Shown piece by piece: positions 47,635 to 56,799 of a stretch of DNA of 64,000 nt. Each line of letters begins with the position of its first letter. Position 1 is the stretch's first letter. The notes under the pieces are model-generated. The model saw only the letters and a list, made by a program, of their open reading frames with translations. It ran no database searches and was not told where the DNA came from. The DNA is taken from the NCBI RefSeq assembly GCF_020179835.1, contig NZ_JAIUDA010000009.1, positions 186,001 to 250,000 on the forward strand. Direction: 5' to 3'. The position numbers and the translations under genes were made by a program. This stretch comes from Pantoea sp. alder81. GTDB taxonomy: Bacteria > Pseudomonadota > Gammaproteobacteria > Enterobacterales > Enterobacteriaceae.

Positions 47635-48654
47635 ATGCAAGCACTTCGTACCACCAGCCTTGAGGTCCGCGATAACCAACTGTGGATCCTCGACCAGCAG
47701 GCACTGCCACAACAACAAAATTGGCTGCCTGCGCACACCGTTGGCCAGTTAGTCGATCACATTCATGCGCTGCGCGTGCGCGGTGCGCCACTGATTGGTC
47801 TCTCTGCCAGCCTGCTGCTCGCTCTGCTGGGCGAACAAGGTGAAAGCCGCGCGGCGTTGGCGGAAGCGCTGGAGGTGTTGCGCGCGGCGCGCCCCACGGC
47901 GGTGAACCTGATGAACAATCTGGATCGCATGAAGTTAGCGCTGGCGGAGAGCGATCACGTCAGCGCCCTGAGCGCCGAAGCGTTGCGTCTGGTGGCGGAA
48001 GATAAACTGCTGTGTGACAACATTGCCCGCGCCGGTAGCGCGCTGGTCAAGCCGGGTAGCCAGCTGCTGACACACTGCAACACCGGCGGCCTCGCCACCG
48101 CAGGCGTCGGTACGGCACTGGGTGTGATTGCTCACGCGCATCAGCAAGGCTTAGTGAAAAACGTCTGGGTGGATGAAACGCGTCCGCTTTTGCAGGGCGG
48201 CCGTTTAACCGCGTGGGAACTGGGCGAGCTGAACATTCCGTATCAACTGATTACGGATTCGATGGCAGCAAGTTTGATAGCGCGCGGTGTGGTCGATGCG
48301 ATTTGGGTCGGCGCGGATCGCATTGCCGCCAACGGCGATGTCGCTAATAAGATCGGCACCTACAGCCTGGCAGTACTGGCGCATTATCACGGCATTCCGT
48401 TCTATGTTGCGGCGCCGCACACCACGCTGGATCGCCTCTGCCCGAATGGCGATGCCATTCCGATTGAGCAGCGCGCCGCCAGTGAAGTGACCGGCGTATC
48501 CGGCAGTTTTGGTAGCGTGCAGTGGGCACCGGAGAATGCAGCCGTGTTTAACCCGGCGTTCGATGTCACGCCAGCAGCCTTGATCAGTGGTTGGGTGTTA
48601 GATACCGGCGTGGTGACGCCAGAACAGGTTATGGCTGGGATTTTTCAGCCTTAG
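47635..48654 (+). CDS. mtnA: S-methyl-5-thioribose-1-phosphate isomerase
   Basis: 339 residues, eIF2B-related fold. It converts methylthioribose-1-phosphate to methylthioribulose-1-phosphate. Catalytic cysteine in [12 protein letters not shown], catalytic aspartate in [23 protein letters not shown] before the ATG. Confidence 0.96.
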   Translation: MQALRTTSLEVRDNQLWILDQQALPQQQNWLPAHTVGQLVDHIHALRVRGAPLIGLSASLLLALLGEQGESRAALAEALEVLRAARPTAVNLMNNLDRMKLALAESDHVSALSAEALRLVAEDKLLCDNIARAGSALVKPGSQLLTHCNTGGLATAGVGTALGVIAHAHQQGLVKNVWVDETRPLLQGGRLTAWELGELNIPYQLITDSMAASLIARGVVDAIWVGADRIAANGDVANKIGTYSLAVLAHYHGIPFYVAAPHTTLDRLCPNGDAIPIEQRAASEVTGVSGSFGSVQWAPENAAVFNPAFDVTPAALISGWVLDTGVVTPEQVMAGIFQP

Positions 48655-48719
48655 AGCGCCTTGAGAATAGCGGCCTGGGATGGCGTATCCTGTGCTTTAC
48701 CGTGCGCAATAAATAAAAA

Positions 48720-48830
48720 GGTCGCCATAAATGGCGACCCTACGATGACGTGCCCATATTGTCAGATGCACCATGAACGGCGACCTTGTGATGGCTTATC
48801 CCATTTCGCCGTGTGCGCATTTATGCGCAC
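48720..48830. repeat. Cluster of GGTCGCCAT- and GTGCGCAT-type inverted repeats
   Basis: A perfect hairpin GGTCGCCAT-aa-ATGGCGACC (48720-48739) followed by CTACG, an inverted partial copy GCACCATGAACGGCGACC (48768-48785), and a second hairpin GTGCGCAT-tt-ATGCGCAC (48813-48830). All are between mtnA and mtnD. A decayed relative appears at 63277. They look like short dispersed intergenic repeats of Erwiniaceae genomes (inference). Confidence 0.65.
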
Positions 48831-48836
48831 CGTTCG

Positions 48837-49379
48837 TCAAGCCAGGCGGGGATAAGCTTCCGCAATGTTGTCACCAGTGAAGTTGGCGATCCAGCCTTCA
48901 TGGTTATCGAAAATACGAATCGCGGTGAAGTGCGGCTCAGAGCCCATATCAAACCAGTGCGCCGTGCCTTCCGGCACTGAAATCAAGTCGTTCTTTTCGC
49001 ACAGAATCTGATACACCTCATCGCCGATATGCAGGCAGAACAGACCCGAACCTTCGACGAAGAAACGCACTTCATCTTCGCTGTGCGTGTGTTCATTGAG
49101 GAACTTTTCACGCAGCGTCGTTTTGTTTGGGTTGTCTGCACGCATGCTCAGCACATCCCAGCTCTGATAACCCTTCTCTGCCACCAGACGGTCAATTGCG
49201 TGTTGATAGGCTTTGATCACCGTCTCCGCGTCAGGATCTTTACCCAGATCGCGATCCGCTTCCCAACGCTCAAAACGCACGTTTTTGGCATTCAAACGCT
49301 CACGAATGGCGTCGGCATCAGTACTGTGCCACAACGGCTGGCTGGCTTCGGTATCGCTAAAGATGGTCAGTGCACTCAT
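48837..49379 (-). CDS. mtnD: Acireductone dioxygenase
   Basis: 180 residues, cupin fold. It oxidises the acireductone to the 2-keto acid of methionine with Fe, or to an off-pathway product with Ni. Metal ligands are in [12 protein letters not shown] and GTAHWFDM. The start at 49379 drops 12 codons. Third gene of mtnBCD, one base after mtnC. Confidence 0.96.
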   Translation of the reverse strand: MSALTIFSDTEASQPLWHSTDADAIRERLNAKNVRFERWEADRDLGKDPDAETVIKAYQHAIDRLVAEKGYQSWDVLSMRADNPNKTTLREKFLNEHTHSEDEVRFFVEGSGLFCLHIGDEVYQILCEKNDLISVPEGTAHWFDMGSEPHFTAIRIFDNHEGWIANFTGDNIAEAYPRLA

Positions 49380-49380
49380 G

Positions 49381-50064
49381 TTAAATCGACTCCGGTTTAA
49401 TCTGGGAAAAATCATTCACCTGATGATGACGACTGACGTTATCCGCCTCGCCACGAATTAACTGCATTGTATGCCAGCCCGCTTCTGCCGCCGCATCGAG
49501 TTCCTGATGAATATCAGACAGGAACAGCAGCGATGAAGGCGCCAGGCCGATGTGTTCGGCAATATTGTGATACGACTGCGTTTCACGCTTGGCGCCGACG
49601 GCGGTATCAAAATAGCCGCTAAACAGCGAGGTTAAATCACCTTCATCGCTGTAGCCAAATAACAGTTTCTGCGCGGGCACCGATCCCGAGGAATATACAT
49701 ACAGCGCGATGCCCTGCTGCTGCCAGCGTTCAAAGGCAGTTAACACATCGGGATAGAGATGTCCGGTGAACTGGCCTTCAACATAACCGGCGCGCCAAAT
49801 CATGCCCTGCAAGGCTTTCAGGCCAGGAGATTTGCGATCTTCATCGATATAACCGATCAGCGTGGCGATCACCTCATCCAGCGATGCCTGTGGCGCCGCA
49901 GATTCTTCACGCACCGCATTCAGCGCTGCAATCACTGACTCATCGGTTTGGTTATTACGTACAAATGCCGCCAGATGCTGACGTGCATACGGAAACAGAA
50001 CGTTGTGGACGAACTGAATATCGCTGGTGGTGCCTTCAATATCGGTAACAATCGCGCGAATCAT
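49381..50064 (-). CDS. mtnC: Enolase-phosphatase MtnC
   Basis: 227-residue HAD-family bifunctional enzyme that enolises and dephosphorylates the diketo intermediate to acireductone. HAD motifs: [11 protein letters not shown] at the N-terminus, [14 protein letters not shown] and [13 protein letters not shown]. Overlaps mtnB by four bases. Confidence 0.97.
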   Translation of the reverse strand: MIRAIVTDIEGTTSDIQFVHNVLFPYARQHLAAFVRNNQTDESVIAALNAVREESAAPQASLDEVIATLIGYIDEDRKSPGLKALQGMIWRAGYVEGQFTGHLYPDVLTAFERWQQQGIALYVYSSGSVPAQKLLFGYSDEGDLTSLFSGYFDTAVGAKRETQSYHNIAEHIGLAPSSLLFLSDIHQELDAAAEAGWHTMQLIRGEADNVSRHHQVNDFSQIKPESI

Positions 50065-50675
50065 TGGGTCTCCAGCAATCGACGTTGCAGTTCACATTCA
50101 AACAGGAATTCCAGCCCTTCCAGGTGGCGGCGCGCTTCGTTGACGTCCTTGCCCCAGCAGGTCAAACCATGGCCACGCAGCAGGAAGGCATACCGCAATG
50201 GCGTGTCCGCCGCAAAGGCTTCAATACGCTGCGCCAGTGCCTCAATATCCTGATCGTTATCAAACAGGGGAATGGCAATAGTATTTAAGTGAGTATCCTG
50301 ACCGGCGAGGGTTTTCTGCATCTCGTAGCCGCTGAGCAACAGCGCACTGCCCTTCTCTACACGCGACAGCACGGTGGAATTCACCGTATGGGTATGCAGT
50401 ACAGCCCCGGCTTGCGGGAACAAGCGATAAATCAGGGTATGCAGCCCGGTTTCCGCCGACGGTTTTCGCCCGGAAGGCACGCTGTTAGTCGCGATCTCCA
50501 CCTGAATGAAGTCATCTCGCGTCAAACTGCCTTTATCTTTGCCCGATGCGCTTAGCAGGCAGTACTCCGCGTCCTGGCGAACAGACATATTGCCGCCCGT
50601 CGCGGGTGCCCAGCCTTTAGCGCCAATCCAGTGGCAGGCGGCCACCAAATGTTCCAGTGGGAGAAAATCCGTCAT
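50061..50675 (-). CDS. mtnB: Methylthioribulose-1-phosphate dehydratase
   Basis: 204 residues, class II aldolase-like zinc enzyme with zinc ligands in LHTHTVNST and a late RGHGLTCWG histidine. First gene of the mtnBCD operon, with a MetJ box just upstream and a divergent mtnE. Confidence 0.96.
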   Translation of the reverse strand: MTDFLPLEHLVAACHWIGAKGWAPATGGNMSVRQDAEYCLLSASGKDKGSLTRDDFIQVEIATNSVPSGRKPSAETGLHTLIYRLFPQAGAVLHTHTVNSTVLSRVEKGSALLLSGYEMQKTLAGQDTHLNTIAIPLFDNDQDIEALAQRIEAFAADTPLRYAFLLRGHGLTCWGKDVNEARRHLEGLEFLFECELQRRLLETQ

Positions 50676-50704
50676 AGTGAAGGTGAGGCTCCGCAGGTTG
50701 TTTT

Positions 50705-50720
50705 AGACGTCTAAGCGTCT
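50705..50720. promoter_or_regulatory. MetJ boxes between mtnB and mtnE
   Basis: AGACGTCT (8 of 8) and AAGCGTCT (6 of 8) in tandem, 30 bases before mtnB and about 90 before mtnE. Confidence 0.7.
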
Positions 50721-50806
50721 CGATTGCCAAATATTAGCATCCTGTGTAGAGTGGCAGCAATACAGGGTTTCTCCGCATCGACATTCGCGCTTAAGGCCAC
50801 CTAATA

Positions 50807-51967
50807 ATGACGCAGCTCAACCTGATTCCCGAGAGCAAATTACCGGCGCTCGGCACCACTATTTTTACGCAAATGAGCGCCCTTGCCGCGCAGTTCAACG
50901 CCATCAATTTATCACAGGGATTTCCAGATTTTGACGGTCCACAATATTTACAGGATCGTCTGGCCTATCATGTGAGCCAGGGCGCAAATCAATATGCGCC
51001 TATGACGGGTGCGTTACCACTACGTGAAGCGATTGCTGATAAAACTGCTGAACTTTACGGTCACACTCCCGATGTTAACAGTGATATCACTGTAACCGCA
51101 GGTGCGACCGAAGCACTGTATGCCGCGATTACGGCGCTGGTTCGTCCCGGCGATGAAGTGATCTGCTTTGATCCCAGCTATGACAGTTACGCACCTGCTG
51201 TGCAACTGGCCGGTGGCGTGCTGAAGCGCATTGCATTACAGCCACCGGGCTTCCGCGTGGACTGGCGCGAATTCCGCAGCCTGCTAAGCGCGAAAACCCG
51301 CCTGGTGATTCTGAACACGCCGCACAATCCTTCCGCGACCGTATGGCGTAAAAGCGATTACGCCGAGCTATGGCAGGCCATCGCCGAGCAGGAAATCTAT
51401 GTGCTGAGCGATGAAGTTTACGAGCACATCTGTTTCGATGAAGAGGGTCATGCCAGCGTGTTGGCTCATGCTGAGCTGCGCCAGCGCGCGATTGCCGTCT
51501 CATCATTCGGTAAGACCTTCCATATGACCGGCTGGAAAGTCGGCTATTGCATCGCGCCTGCGGCGATCAGTGCGGAAATCCGCAAAGTGCACCAGTATCT
51601 GACCTTTTCGGTGAATACCCCGGCGCAGTTGGCGATTGCCGATATGCTGCGTCAGGAGCCGGAACACTATCGTGATCTGCCGGCCTTCTATCGCGAACGC
51701 CGCGATTGCCTGGTAGAAGCGCTAGCGGGTAGCCGCTTCAGTGTCTTGCCGTGCGAAGGGACCTACTTTGTGCTGCTGGATTACAGCGCCATTTCCGATC
51801 TGGATGACGTGAGTTTCTGCCAGTGGCTGACCAAAGAAGTCGGCGTGGCGGCGATTCCGCTGTCGGTATTCTGCGCCGATCCGTTCCCGCACAAACTGAT
51901 TCGCCTGTGCTTTGCCAAACAGCCAGCGACCTTAATCGCCGCAGCGGAGCGCTTATGTCAGCTTTGA
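50807..51967 (+). CDS. mtnE: Methionine aminotransferase
   Basis: 386-residue class I PLP aminotransferase (YbdL-like) that turns 4-methylthio-2-oxobutanoate into methionine. PLP lysine in SSFGKTFHMTGWKVGY, NTPHNPSA loop and LSDEVYEH. It overlaps the omega-amidase gene by 13 bases. That partner suggests glutamine as amino donor. Divergent from mtnB over a MetJ site. Confidence 0.93.
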   Translation: MTQLNLIPESKLPALGTTIFTQMSALAAQFNAINLSQGFPDFDGPQYLQDRLAYHVSQGANQYAPMTGALPLREAIADKTAELYGHTPDVNSDITVTAGATEALYAAITALVRPGDEVICFDPSYDSYAPAVQLAGGVLKRIALQPPGFRVDWREFRSLLSAKTRLVILNTPHNPSATVWRKSDYAELWQAIAEQEIYVLSDEVYEHICFDEEGHASVLAHAELRQRAIAVSSFGKTFHMTGWKVGYCIAPAAISAEIRKVHQYLTFSVNTPAQLAIADMLRQEPEHYRDLPAFYRERRDCLVEALAGSRFSVLPCEGTYFVLLDYSAISDLDDVSFCQWLTKEVGVAAIPLSVFCADPFPHKLIRLCFAKQPATLIAAAERLCQL

Positions 51968-52725
51968 AAATCACCGTTTTACAGGAAACCCTGAGCTGGA
52001 TGGATGGCGAAGCCAACCTGCACCACTTTGATGGGGTATTGAAAGGCATTGAAGGTCGCGATCTGATTCTGCTGCCCGAAATGTTCACTACCGGCTTTGC
52101 GATGGAAGCGGCAGAAAGTTCCCTGCCGCAGGAGCAGGTGATTGAGTGGCTGTACGGCCATGCGAAAACCAGCAATGCTTTAGTCGGTGGCAGCGCGGCC
52201 ATCCAGACTGAAAAAGGCGCCGTGAACCGTTTTCTGCTGGTTGAGCCAAATGGCACTGTTCATCAGTATGACAAACGCCATCTGTTCCGCATGGCGAATG
52301 AGCATGAACACTATGTCGCGGGCGATAAGCGTGAAGTGTTCACCTGGCGCGGCTGGCGCATTCTGCCGCAGATTTGCTACGACCTGCGTTTCCCGGTGTT
52401 CTCTCGCAATCACAATGATTACGATCTGGCGCTGTACGTTGCCAACTGGCCTGCACCGCGTGCGCTGCACTGGCAGTCACTGCTGTTAGCGCGTGCGATT
52501 GAAAACCAGGCGTATATCGCCGGTTGCAACCGCGTCGGCAGCGATGGCAACAGCCATCAATACAGCGGTGACAGCCGGATTATTTCGCCATTGGGCGAGA
52601 TTCTGGCCGCAGGCGAGCCTTTCGCCCGCGCCCGTCTGGATGCTGAATTGTCACTGGACGATCTGCAAGCCTACCGCGAACGCTTCCCCGCGTGGCGCGA
52701 TGCCGATGGCTATACGTTGAAGTAA
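51955..52725 (+). CDS. mtnU: Omega-amidase (YafV/MtnU)
   Basis: 256-residue nitrilase-superfamily amidase with the Glu-Lys-Cys triad: LLPEMFTTGF, YDKRHLF and PQICYDLRFP. Omega-amidases hydrolyse 2-oxoglutaramate, the keto acid left when glutamine donates its amino group to the methionine precursor, and so pull the MtnE reaction forward. The start at 51955 lies inside the end of mtnE. Confidence 0.88.
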   Translation: MSALKITVLQETLSWMDGEANLHHFDGVLKGIEGRDLILLPEMFTTGFAMEAAESSLPQEQVIEWLYGHAKTSNALVGGSAAIQTEKGAVNRFLLVEPNGTVHQYDKRHLFRMANEHEHYVAGDKREVFTWRGWRILPQICYDLRFPVFSRNHNDYDLALYVANWPAPRALHWQSLLLARAIENQAYIAGCNRVGSDGNSHQYSGDSRIISPLGEILAAGEPFARARLDAELSLDDLQAYRERFPAWRDADGYTLK

Positions 52726-52732
52726 ACGTCTT

Positions 52733-52766
52733 GCCGCGTCTTTCTGGTGCGGCTTCCTCTCTTTTT
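52733..52766 (+). terminator. Possible terminator of mtnE-mtnU
   Basis: GCCGC / GCGGC with an 11-base loop followed by TTCCTCTCTTTTTC. Short stem, so only moderately likely. Confidence 0.4.
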
Positions 52767-52776
52767 CAATTTTTTG

Positions 52777-52829
52777 TTTCCACATTGGAAACACCCCTGA
52801 CTTCGGCTACAATGTTTCCATGTTGGAAC
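52777..52829 (+). promoter_or_regulatory. higB: higBA promoter with two palindromic operators
   Basis: TTGGAA (52785) and TACAAT (52808) with an exact 17-base spacer. The -35 lies in palindrome TTTCC-ACATT-GGAAA (52777-52791), and a near copy, TTTCC-ATGTT-GGAAC (52815-52829), covers the transcription start. They are the expected binding sites for HigA autoregulation. Confidence 0.75.
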
Positions 52830-52843
52830 ATGCCGAGGGAATG

Positions 52844-53155
52844 ATGCACGTTATTTCAAGGAAGATGTTTGCTGAGGCTGCACTGCGTTTTCCCAATGAT
52901 GCAGCAGCGCTGGACGCGACATACCGCACTTTACATGGCAGGGATTTTGCCGATCCTGAAGCGCTTAAAGATTTCTTTCCAAGCCTGGACCGCATGAAGT
53001 ATCGGGTGAAATGGTGGGTAATCAATATTGGTGGCAACAATCTTAGGTTGATGTTTTTCGCCGACTTTATCGCGGGACGCATTTTCATCAAGCACATTAT
53101 TACCCATGCTGAATACGACAAATTAGTTAAGTTCTATCGGGAGAACAAAGAATGA
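52844..53155 (+). CDS. higB: HigB-family mRNA interferase toxin
   Basis: 103 residues, RelE-fold ribosome-dependent mRNA interferase of the HigB_toxin type. The layout follows E. coli HigB: MHVISRKMF start, FPSLDRMKYRVKWWVINIGG, NNLRLMFFADF and IITHAEYDKL. The start is the second of two ATGs behind GAGGGA. Toxin precedes antitoxin and they overlap by four bases, as usual for higBA. Confidence 0.9.
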   Translation: MHVISRKMFAEAALRFPNDAAALDATYRTLHGRDFADPEALKDFFPSLDRMKYRVKWWVINIGGNNLRLMFFADFIAGRIFIKHIITHAEYDKLVKFYRENKE

Positions 53156-53568
53156 TCGCCGAAGCTATTCAGGCCTCAGATAACCTGATTAAAGCCGTCC
53201 CCCTGCTTGGCGGCAGTCAATCGAAAGCAGATTATGAGCAAGCGCTAGAGCTGGTTGAGTATTTGGTTGAACATCAGCCTTCTCATCCGCTGATTGATAT
53301 GCTGACGGAGAAAGTTGCGAAATACGAAGAGCATGCGCCGGAGTTTGCCGCCTTTAATGCGCGAATGAAAACACTTCCGGGCGGTGTTGCGCTGCTACGT
53401 GTTTTGATGGATCAACACGATTTAAACCAGTCATCTTTCACTCAGGAAATTGGTCAGCGTTCTTATGTTAGCCGTATTTTGAAAGGTGAACGTAAGTTAA
53501 CGGATAAGCATAAAGCTGCGCTGGCAAAACGCTTTAACGTGCCGTTTGAGGCATTCCGCGAAGATTAA
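53152..53568 (+). CDS. higA: HigA antitoxin
   Basis: 138 residues. The N-terminal part (ALELVEYLVEHQPSHPLID) contacts the toxin in related pairs, and the C-terminal HTH (LNQSSFTQEIGQRSYVSRIL) should bind the palindromic operators upstream of higB. Strong resemblance to E. coli HigA in both parts. Confidence 0.92.
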   Translation: MIAEAIQASDNLIKAVPLLGGSQSKADYEQALELVEYLVEHQPSHPLIDMLTEKVAKYEEHAPEFAAFNARMKTLPGGVALLRVLMDQHDLNQSSFTQEIGQRSYVSRILKGERKLTDKHKAALAKRFNVPFEAFRED

Positions 53569-53576
53569 ACAGAAAA

Positions 53577-53604
53577 AAGCCGCAGCATGTCACCGCTGCG
53601 GCTT
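53577..53604. terminator. katG: Terminator between higA and katG
   Basis: AAGCCGCAGC / GCTGCGGCTT with an 8-base loop. It has a U-run on the minus strand (katG) and a weaker tail on the plus strand. Confidence 0.85.
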
Positions 53605-53612
53605 GAGTTTGA

Positions 53613-55811
53613 TTACAGCTCGAAGCGATCCAGATTCATCACTTTGGTCCATGCTGCCACGAAGTCATTAACGAACTTCTGTTTGGCATCGCCGCTGGCG
53701 TAGACTTCAGCCAACGCGCGCAGGATGGCGTTGGAACCAAATACCAGATCGGCACGCGTGGCGCTGAACTTCACTTCACCGCTGGCACGATCGCGGCCTT
53801 CGAACAGCTCGGCGCTCTCATCGGTGGCGCGCCATGCGGTGCGCATATCCAGTAGGTTGACGAAGAAGTCATTGCTCAATACGCCGACACGATCGGTGAA
53901 CACACCATGCTGACCGCCGTCGAAGTTGGTGCCCAACACACGCAAGCCGCCCAACAGCACCGTCAGTTCTGGCGCACTCAGGGTCAGCTGTTGCGCTTTA
54001 TCCAGCAGCAGGGTTTCAGTAGATGAACCACCGGCAATGCGGCGATAGTTACGGAAGCCATCGGCCAGCGGTTGCAGCACGTCGAACGACTCGACTTCAG
54101 TTTGATCCTGACGCGCGTCCACACGGCCCGGCGTAAACGGCACTTGCACCGCCACTCCCGCTGCGGCGGCAGCCAGTTCAATGCCCACGCTGCCCGCCAG
54201 TACGATGATATCGGCCAATGACGCTTTGCCAGACTCTTGCTGAATTTTCTGCAGGGTTGGCAGCACATCGTGAACCACGCTAGCATTCACCGCCCATGTG
54301 TTTTGCGGTGCCAGTGCCAGACGTGCACCGTTCGCGCCGCCACGTTTATCGCCGCCACGGAAGGTCGATGCCGAAGCCCAGGCAGCCGAAACCAATTGGC
54401 TCACGCTCAGGCCGGATGAGGCAATCTTCGCTTTCAGATCGGTGATTTCATCTGCGGTTGGCTGATGCGTCGCAGCTGGCAACGGATCCTGCCAGATCAG
54501 ATCTTCTTTCGGCACTTCAGGACCGATGTAACGCGCTTTTGGCCCCATATCGCGGTGGGTCAGTTTGAACCAGGCGCGAGCAAAGGCTTCATTAAAGGCC
54601 TGTGGATCGTTGAGGAAGCGGCGAGAGATCTTGCCGAACTCTTCGTCGAAGCGCAGCGTCAGATCGGTCACCAGCATAGTGGGCTTACGCTTCTTCTCGG
54701 GATCGAACGGGTCTGGAATGATCGCTTCAGCATCGACCGCTTCGAACTGGATCGCGCCAGCCGGGCTGTGCGTCTGCACCCATTCGTATTTGAACAGGTT
54801 CTCAAAGAAGTAGTTGCTCCACTGAGTCGGCGTCTGCGTCCACACCACTTCCAGGCCGGAGGTGATGGCATCCGCACCGGCACCGCTGCCGTAGCTGCTG
54901 TTCCAGCCCAAGCCCTGCGCTTCCAGCGGTGAGGCTTCGGGATCGACACCGACGTGGCTGGCAGCGGCCGCACCGTGGGTTTTGCCCAACGTATGACCAC
55001 CCGCAATCAGCGCGACGATCTCTTCATCGTTCATGCCCATGTTGCCGAAGGTGGCGCGGATAGCAGGTGCAGCTGATTTAGGATCGCCGCTGGCTTCCGG
55101 GCCTTCTGGGTTGACGTAAATCAGGCCCATTTCGGTGGCACCGACGGGTGCGTTGGCCAGACTTTCTGGATGACGATGTGCCAGCCACTCGGTCTCGTTA
55201 CCCCAATCCACATCCAAATCCGGTTCCCAGACATCTTCACGTCCAGCACCAAAGCCGAAGGTGCGGAAGCCTGCGTTCTCCAGCGAGACGTTACCCGCGA
55301 GGATATAAAGGTCGGCCCAGGAAATTTTCTGACCGTATTTTTGCTTCACCGGCCACAGCAGGCGACGCGCTTTATCGAGGCTGACGTTATCTGGCCAGGA
55401 GTTAAGCGGTGCAAAACGCTGCTGGCCACGGCCTGAACCGCCACGTCCATCAACGGTACGATAGGTGCCGGCACTGTGCCACGCCATGCGAATGAACAGC
55501 CCAATATAGCTGCCCCAGTCGGCTGGCCACCAGGATTGAGAATCGGAGAGGATGGCGCGGATATCGGCTTTTAGCGCCGGATAATCCAGCTTGCTGAACT
55601 CGTCGCGGTAATTGAAGTTTTCACTGAGGGGATTGGAACGGTTGGAGTGCTGATTTAGCAGATCGACACGTAACATATTCGGCCACCAGTCGCGGTTAGA
55701 TGTCCCGCTCCCCGCGCCGCGTGCCAGTACGCTTTTTTCTTCAGACGCCCCATGATGAAAAGGGCATTTGCCTGAGGCTGCTACATTATCGTTATTATCT
55801 TGCGTGCTCAT
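53613..55811 (-). CDS. katG: Catalase-peroxidase KatG
   Basis: 732 residues, the bifunctional heme enzyme that destroys hydrogen peroxide. Distal heme pocket [13 protein letters not shown], proximal histidine in [11 protein letters not shown], and the Trp-Tyr-Met crosslink set (W in RMAWHS, Y in [10 protein letters not shown] in [10 protein letters not shown]) are all present. No signal peptide, so cytoplasmic. An OxyR site upstream was looked for and not clearly found. Confidence 0.97.
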   Translation of the reverse strand: MSTQDNNDNVAASGKCPFHHGASEEKSVLARGAGSGTSNRDWWPNMLRVDLLNQHSNRSNPLSENFNYRDEFSKLDYPALKADIRAILSDSQSWWPADWGSYIGLFIRMAWHSAGTYRTVDGRGGSGRGQQRFAPLNSWPDNVSLDKARRLLWPVKQKYGQKISWADLYILAGNVSLENAGFRTFGFGAGREDVWEPDLDVDWGNETEWLAHRHPESLANAPVGATEMGLIYVNPEGPEASGDPKSAAPAIRATFGNMGMNDEEIVALIAGGHTLGKTHGAAAASHVGVDPEASPLEAQGLGWNSSYGSGAGADAITSGLEVVWTQTPTQWSNYFFENLFKYEWVQTHSPAGAIQFEAVDAEAIIPDPFDPEKKRKPTMLVTDLTLRFDEEFGKISRRFLNDPQAFNEAFARAWFKLTHRDMGPKARYIGPEVPKEDLIWQDPLPAATHQPTADEITDLKAKIASSGLSVSQLVSAAWASASTFRGGDKRGGANGARLALAPQNTWAVNASVVHDVLPTLQKIQQESGKASLADIIVLAGSVGIELAAAAAGVAVQVPFTPGRVDARQDQTEVESFDVLQPLADGFRNYRRIAGGSSTETLLLDKAQQLTLSAPELTVLLGGLRVLGTNFDGGQHGVFTDRVGVLSNDFFVNLLDMRTAWRATDESAELFEGRDRASGEVKFSATRADLVFGSNAILRALAEVYASGDAKQKFVNDFVAAWTKVMNLDRFEL

Positions 55812-55960
55812 TTTTCGGCTCCGTTTGCTTCACATTGTCCGGTAAAGATAACCGCACATTGTGAAAGAATATATTTGGATGAACCGAAGGTTTTGATAGT
55901 TCCTGTCTTTCAAGCGCAGCGTGTGACATGCCGCACAGATAGTAGGGATTTGTCGCCTAA

Positions 55961-56296
55961 TCAACTACCGCGATAAGTCGACCACGACCAGGGTGAAATC
56001 AGGAACGGCAGATGATAGTGGCTGCCCGCAGAGCCAATCACAAAATCAATCTGCGCGCTGACGTACAGCGCATCACGTCCGTCAGCCGCGAAATAGTCAC
56101 CGATCTCTGCGGTCAATCGATAGTGGCCCGGCGCTAACGGCTCTGGGGTTAGATCTTTGATGCGGCCATCGCTGTCAGTGTCGCCTTCCGCGATCGGCAG
56201 CCAGCCTTCCGGGCTGTTCTGTTCCAGCGAAATGGCCACGCCGATCGCCGGTTTGCCCAGCGCGGTGTCCAGAACGTGCGTGGTAATGGTGCTCAT
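55961..56296 (-). CDS. hiuH: 5-hydroxyisourate hydrolase
   Basis: 111 residues, transthyretin-like fold. It opens 5-hydroxyisourate to OHCU, the step after urate oxidation. N-terminal THVLDTALGKPA with the active-site histidine and the diagnostic C-terminal YRGS are present. No export signal. Last gene of the hpx operon, overlapping uraD by four bases. Confidence 0.96.
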   Translation of the reverse strand: MSTITTHVLDTALGKPAIGVAISLEQNSPEGWLPIAEGDTDSDGRIKDLTPEPLAPGHYRLTAEIGDYFAADGRDALYVSAQIDFVIGSAGSHYHLPFLISPWSWSTYRGS

Positions 56297-56787
56297 ACGA
56301 TGCTCTCCTTAAGCCGTAACAGGGTGATTTCACGCAGTTGCAACAGCGCTTCCTGCTGCTCTGTCTCGACATCATTGTTGAGCCTGCGCTGCAATTCCGC
56401 CAGCATCTCCTCGCCAGTGCGTCCTTTAGCACGAATTAAAAACACCCGGCCAAAGCGCTGCTCGTAGGATTGATTGCCCGCCAGCATGGCAAACTGCAGC
56501 GCGCCATTGGCCTGCTGCATCGCCGACTGTTCATTGCGTGACAGTGCCGCCTCTTTGCCCGCGCCCGCAGTTTTTTCGCCAATGCGCGGATGTGCGCTCA
56601 GGGCCTGTTCCAGCTCGGCACCCTGCCACTCCTGCGCCAGACGATCGGCTGTGCTGTGGAGCACCGACAGATCGTGGAAAGGTCTTGCGGCGACCACCGC
56701 CTGCTGCCAGGCGGGAATCGCGACGCAGTGCGCTATCGCAGCCTGCGCCTCGGTAGCAGAAGCCTGATTAAAGTTTGCCAGATCCAT
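56293..56787 (-). CDS. uraD: OHCU decarboxylase
   Basis: 164 residues. It decarboxylates OHCU to (S)-allantoin. The active-site HPRIGEK motif is present. It lies 12 bases behind the allantoate amidohydrolase gene and overlaps hiuH. Klebsiella names: hpxQ for this gene and hpxT for hiuH. Confidence 0.95.
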   Translation of the reverse strand: MDLANFNQASATEAQAAIAHCVAIPAWQQAVVAARPFHDLSVLHSTADRLAQEWQGAELEQALSAHPRIGEKTAGAGKEAALSRNEQSAMQQANGALQFAMLAGNQSYEQRFGRVFLIRAKGRTGEEMLAELQRRLNNDVETEQQEALLQLREITLLRLKESIV

Positions 56788-56799
56788 GCTGCCACTCCT

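Noticed and set aside
55812-55960. OxyR site before katG
   Set aside because: Scattered ATAG/CTAT pieces do not reach the spacing of the OxyR consensus.
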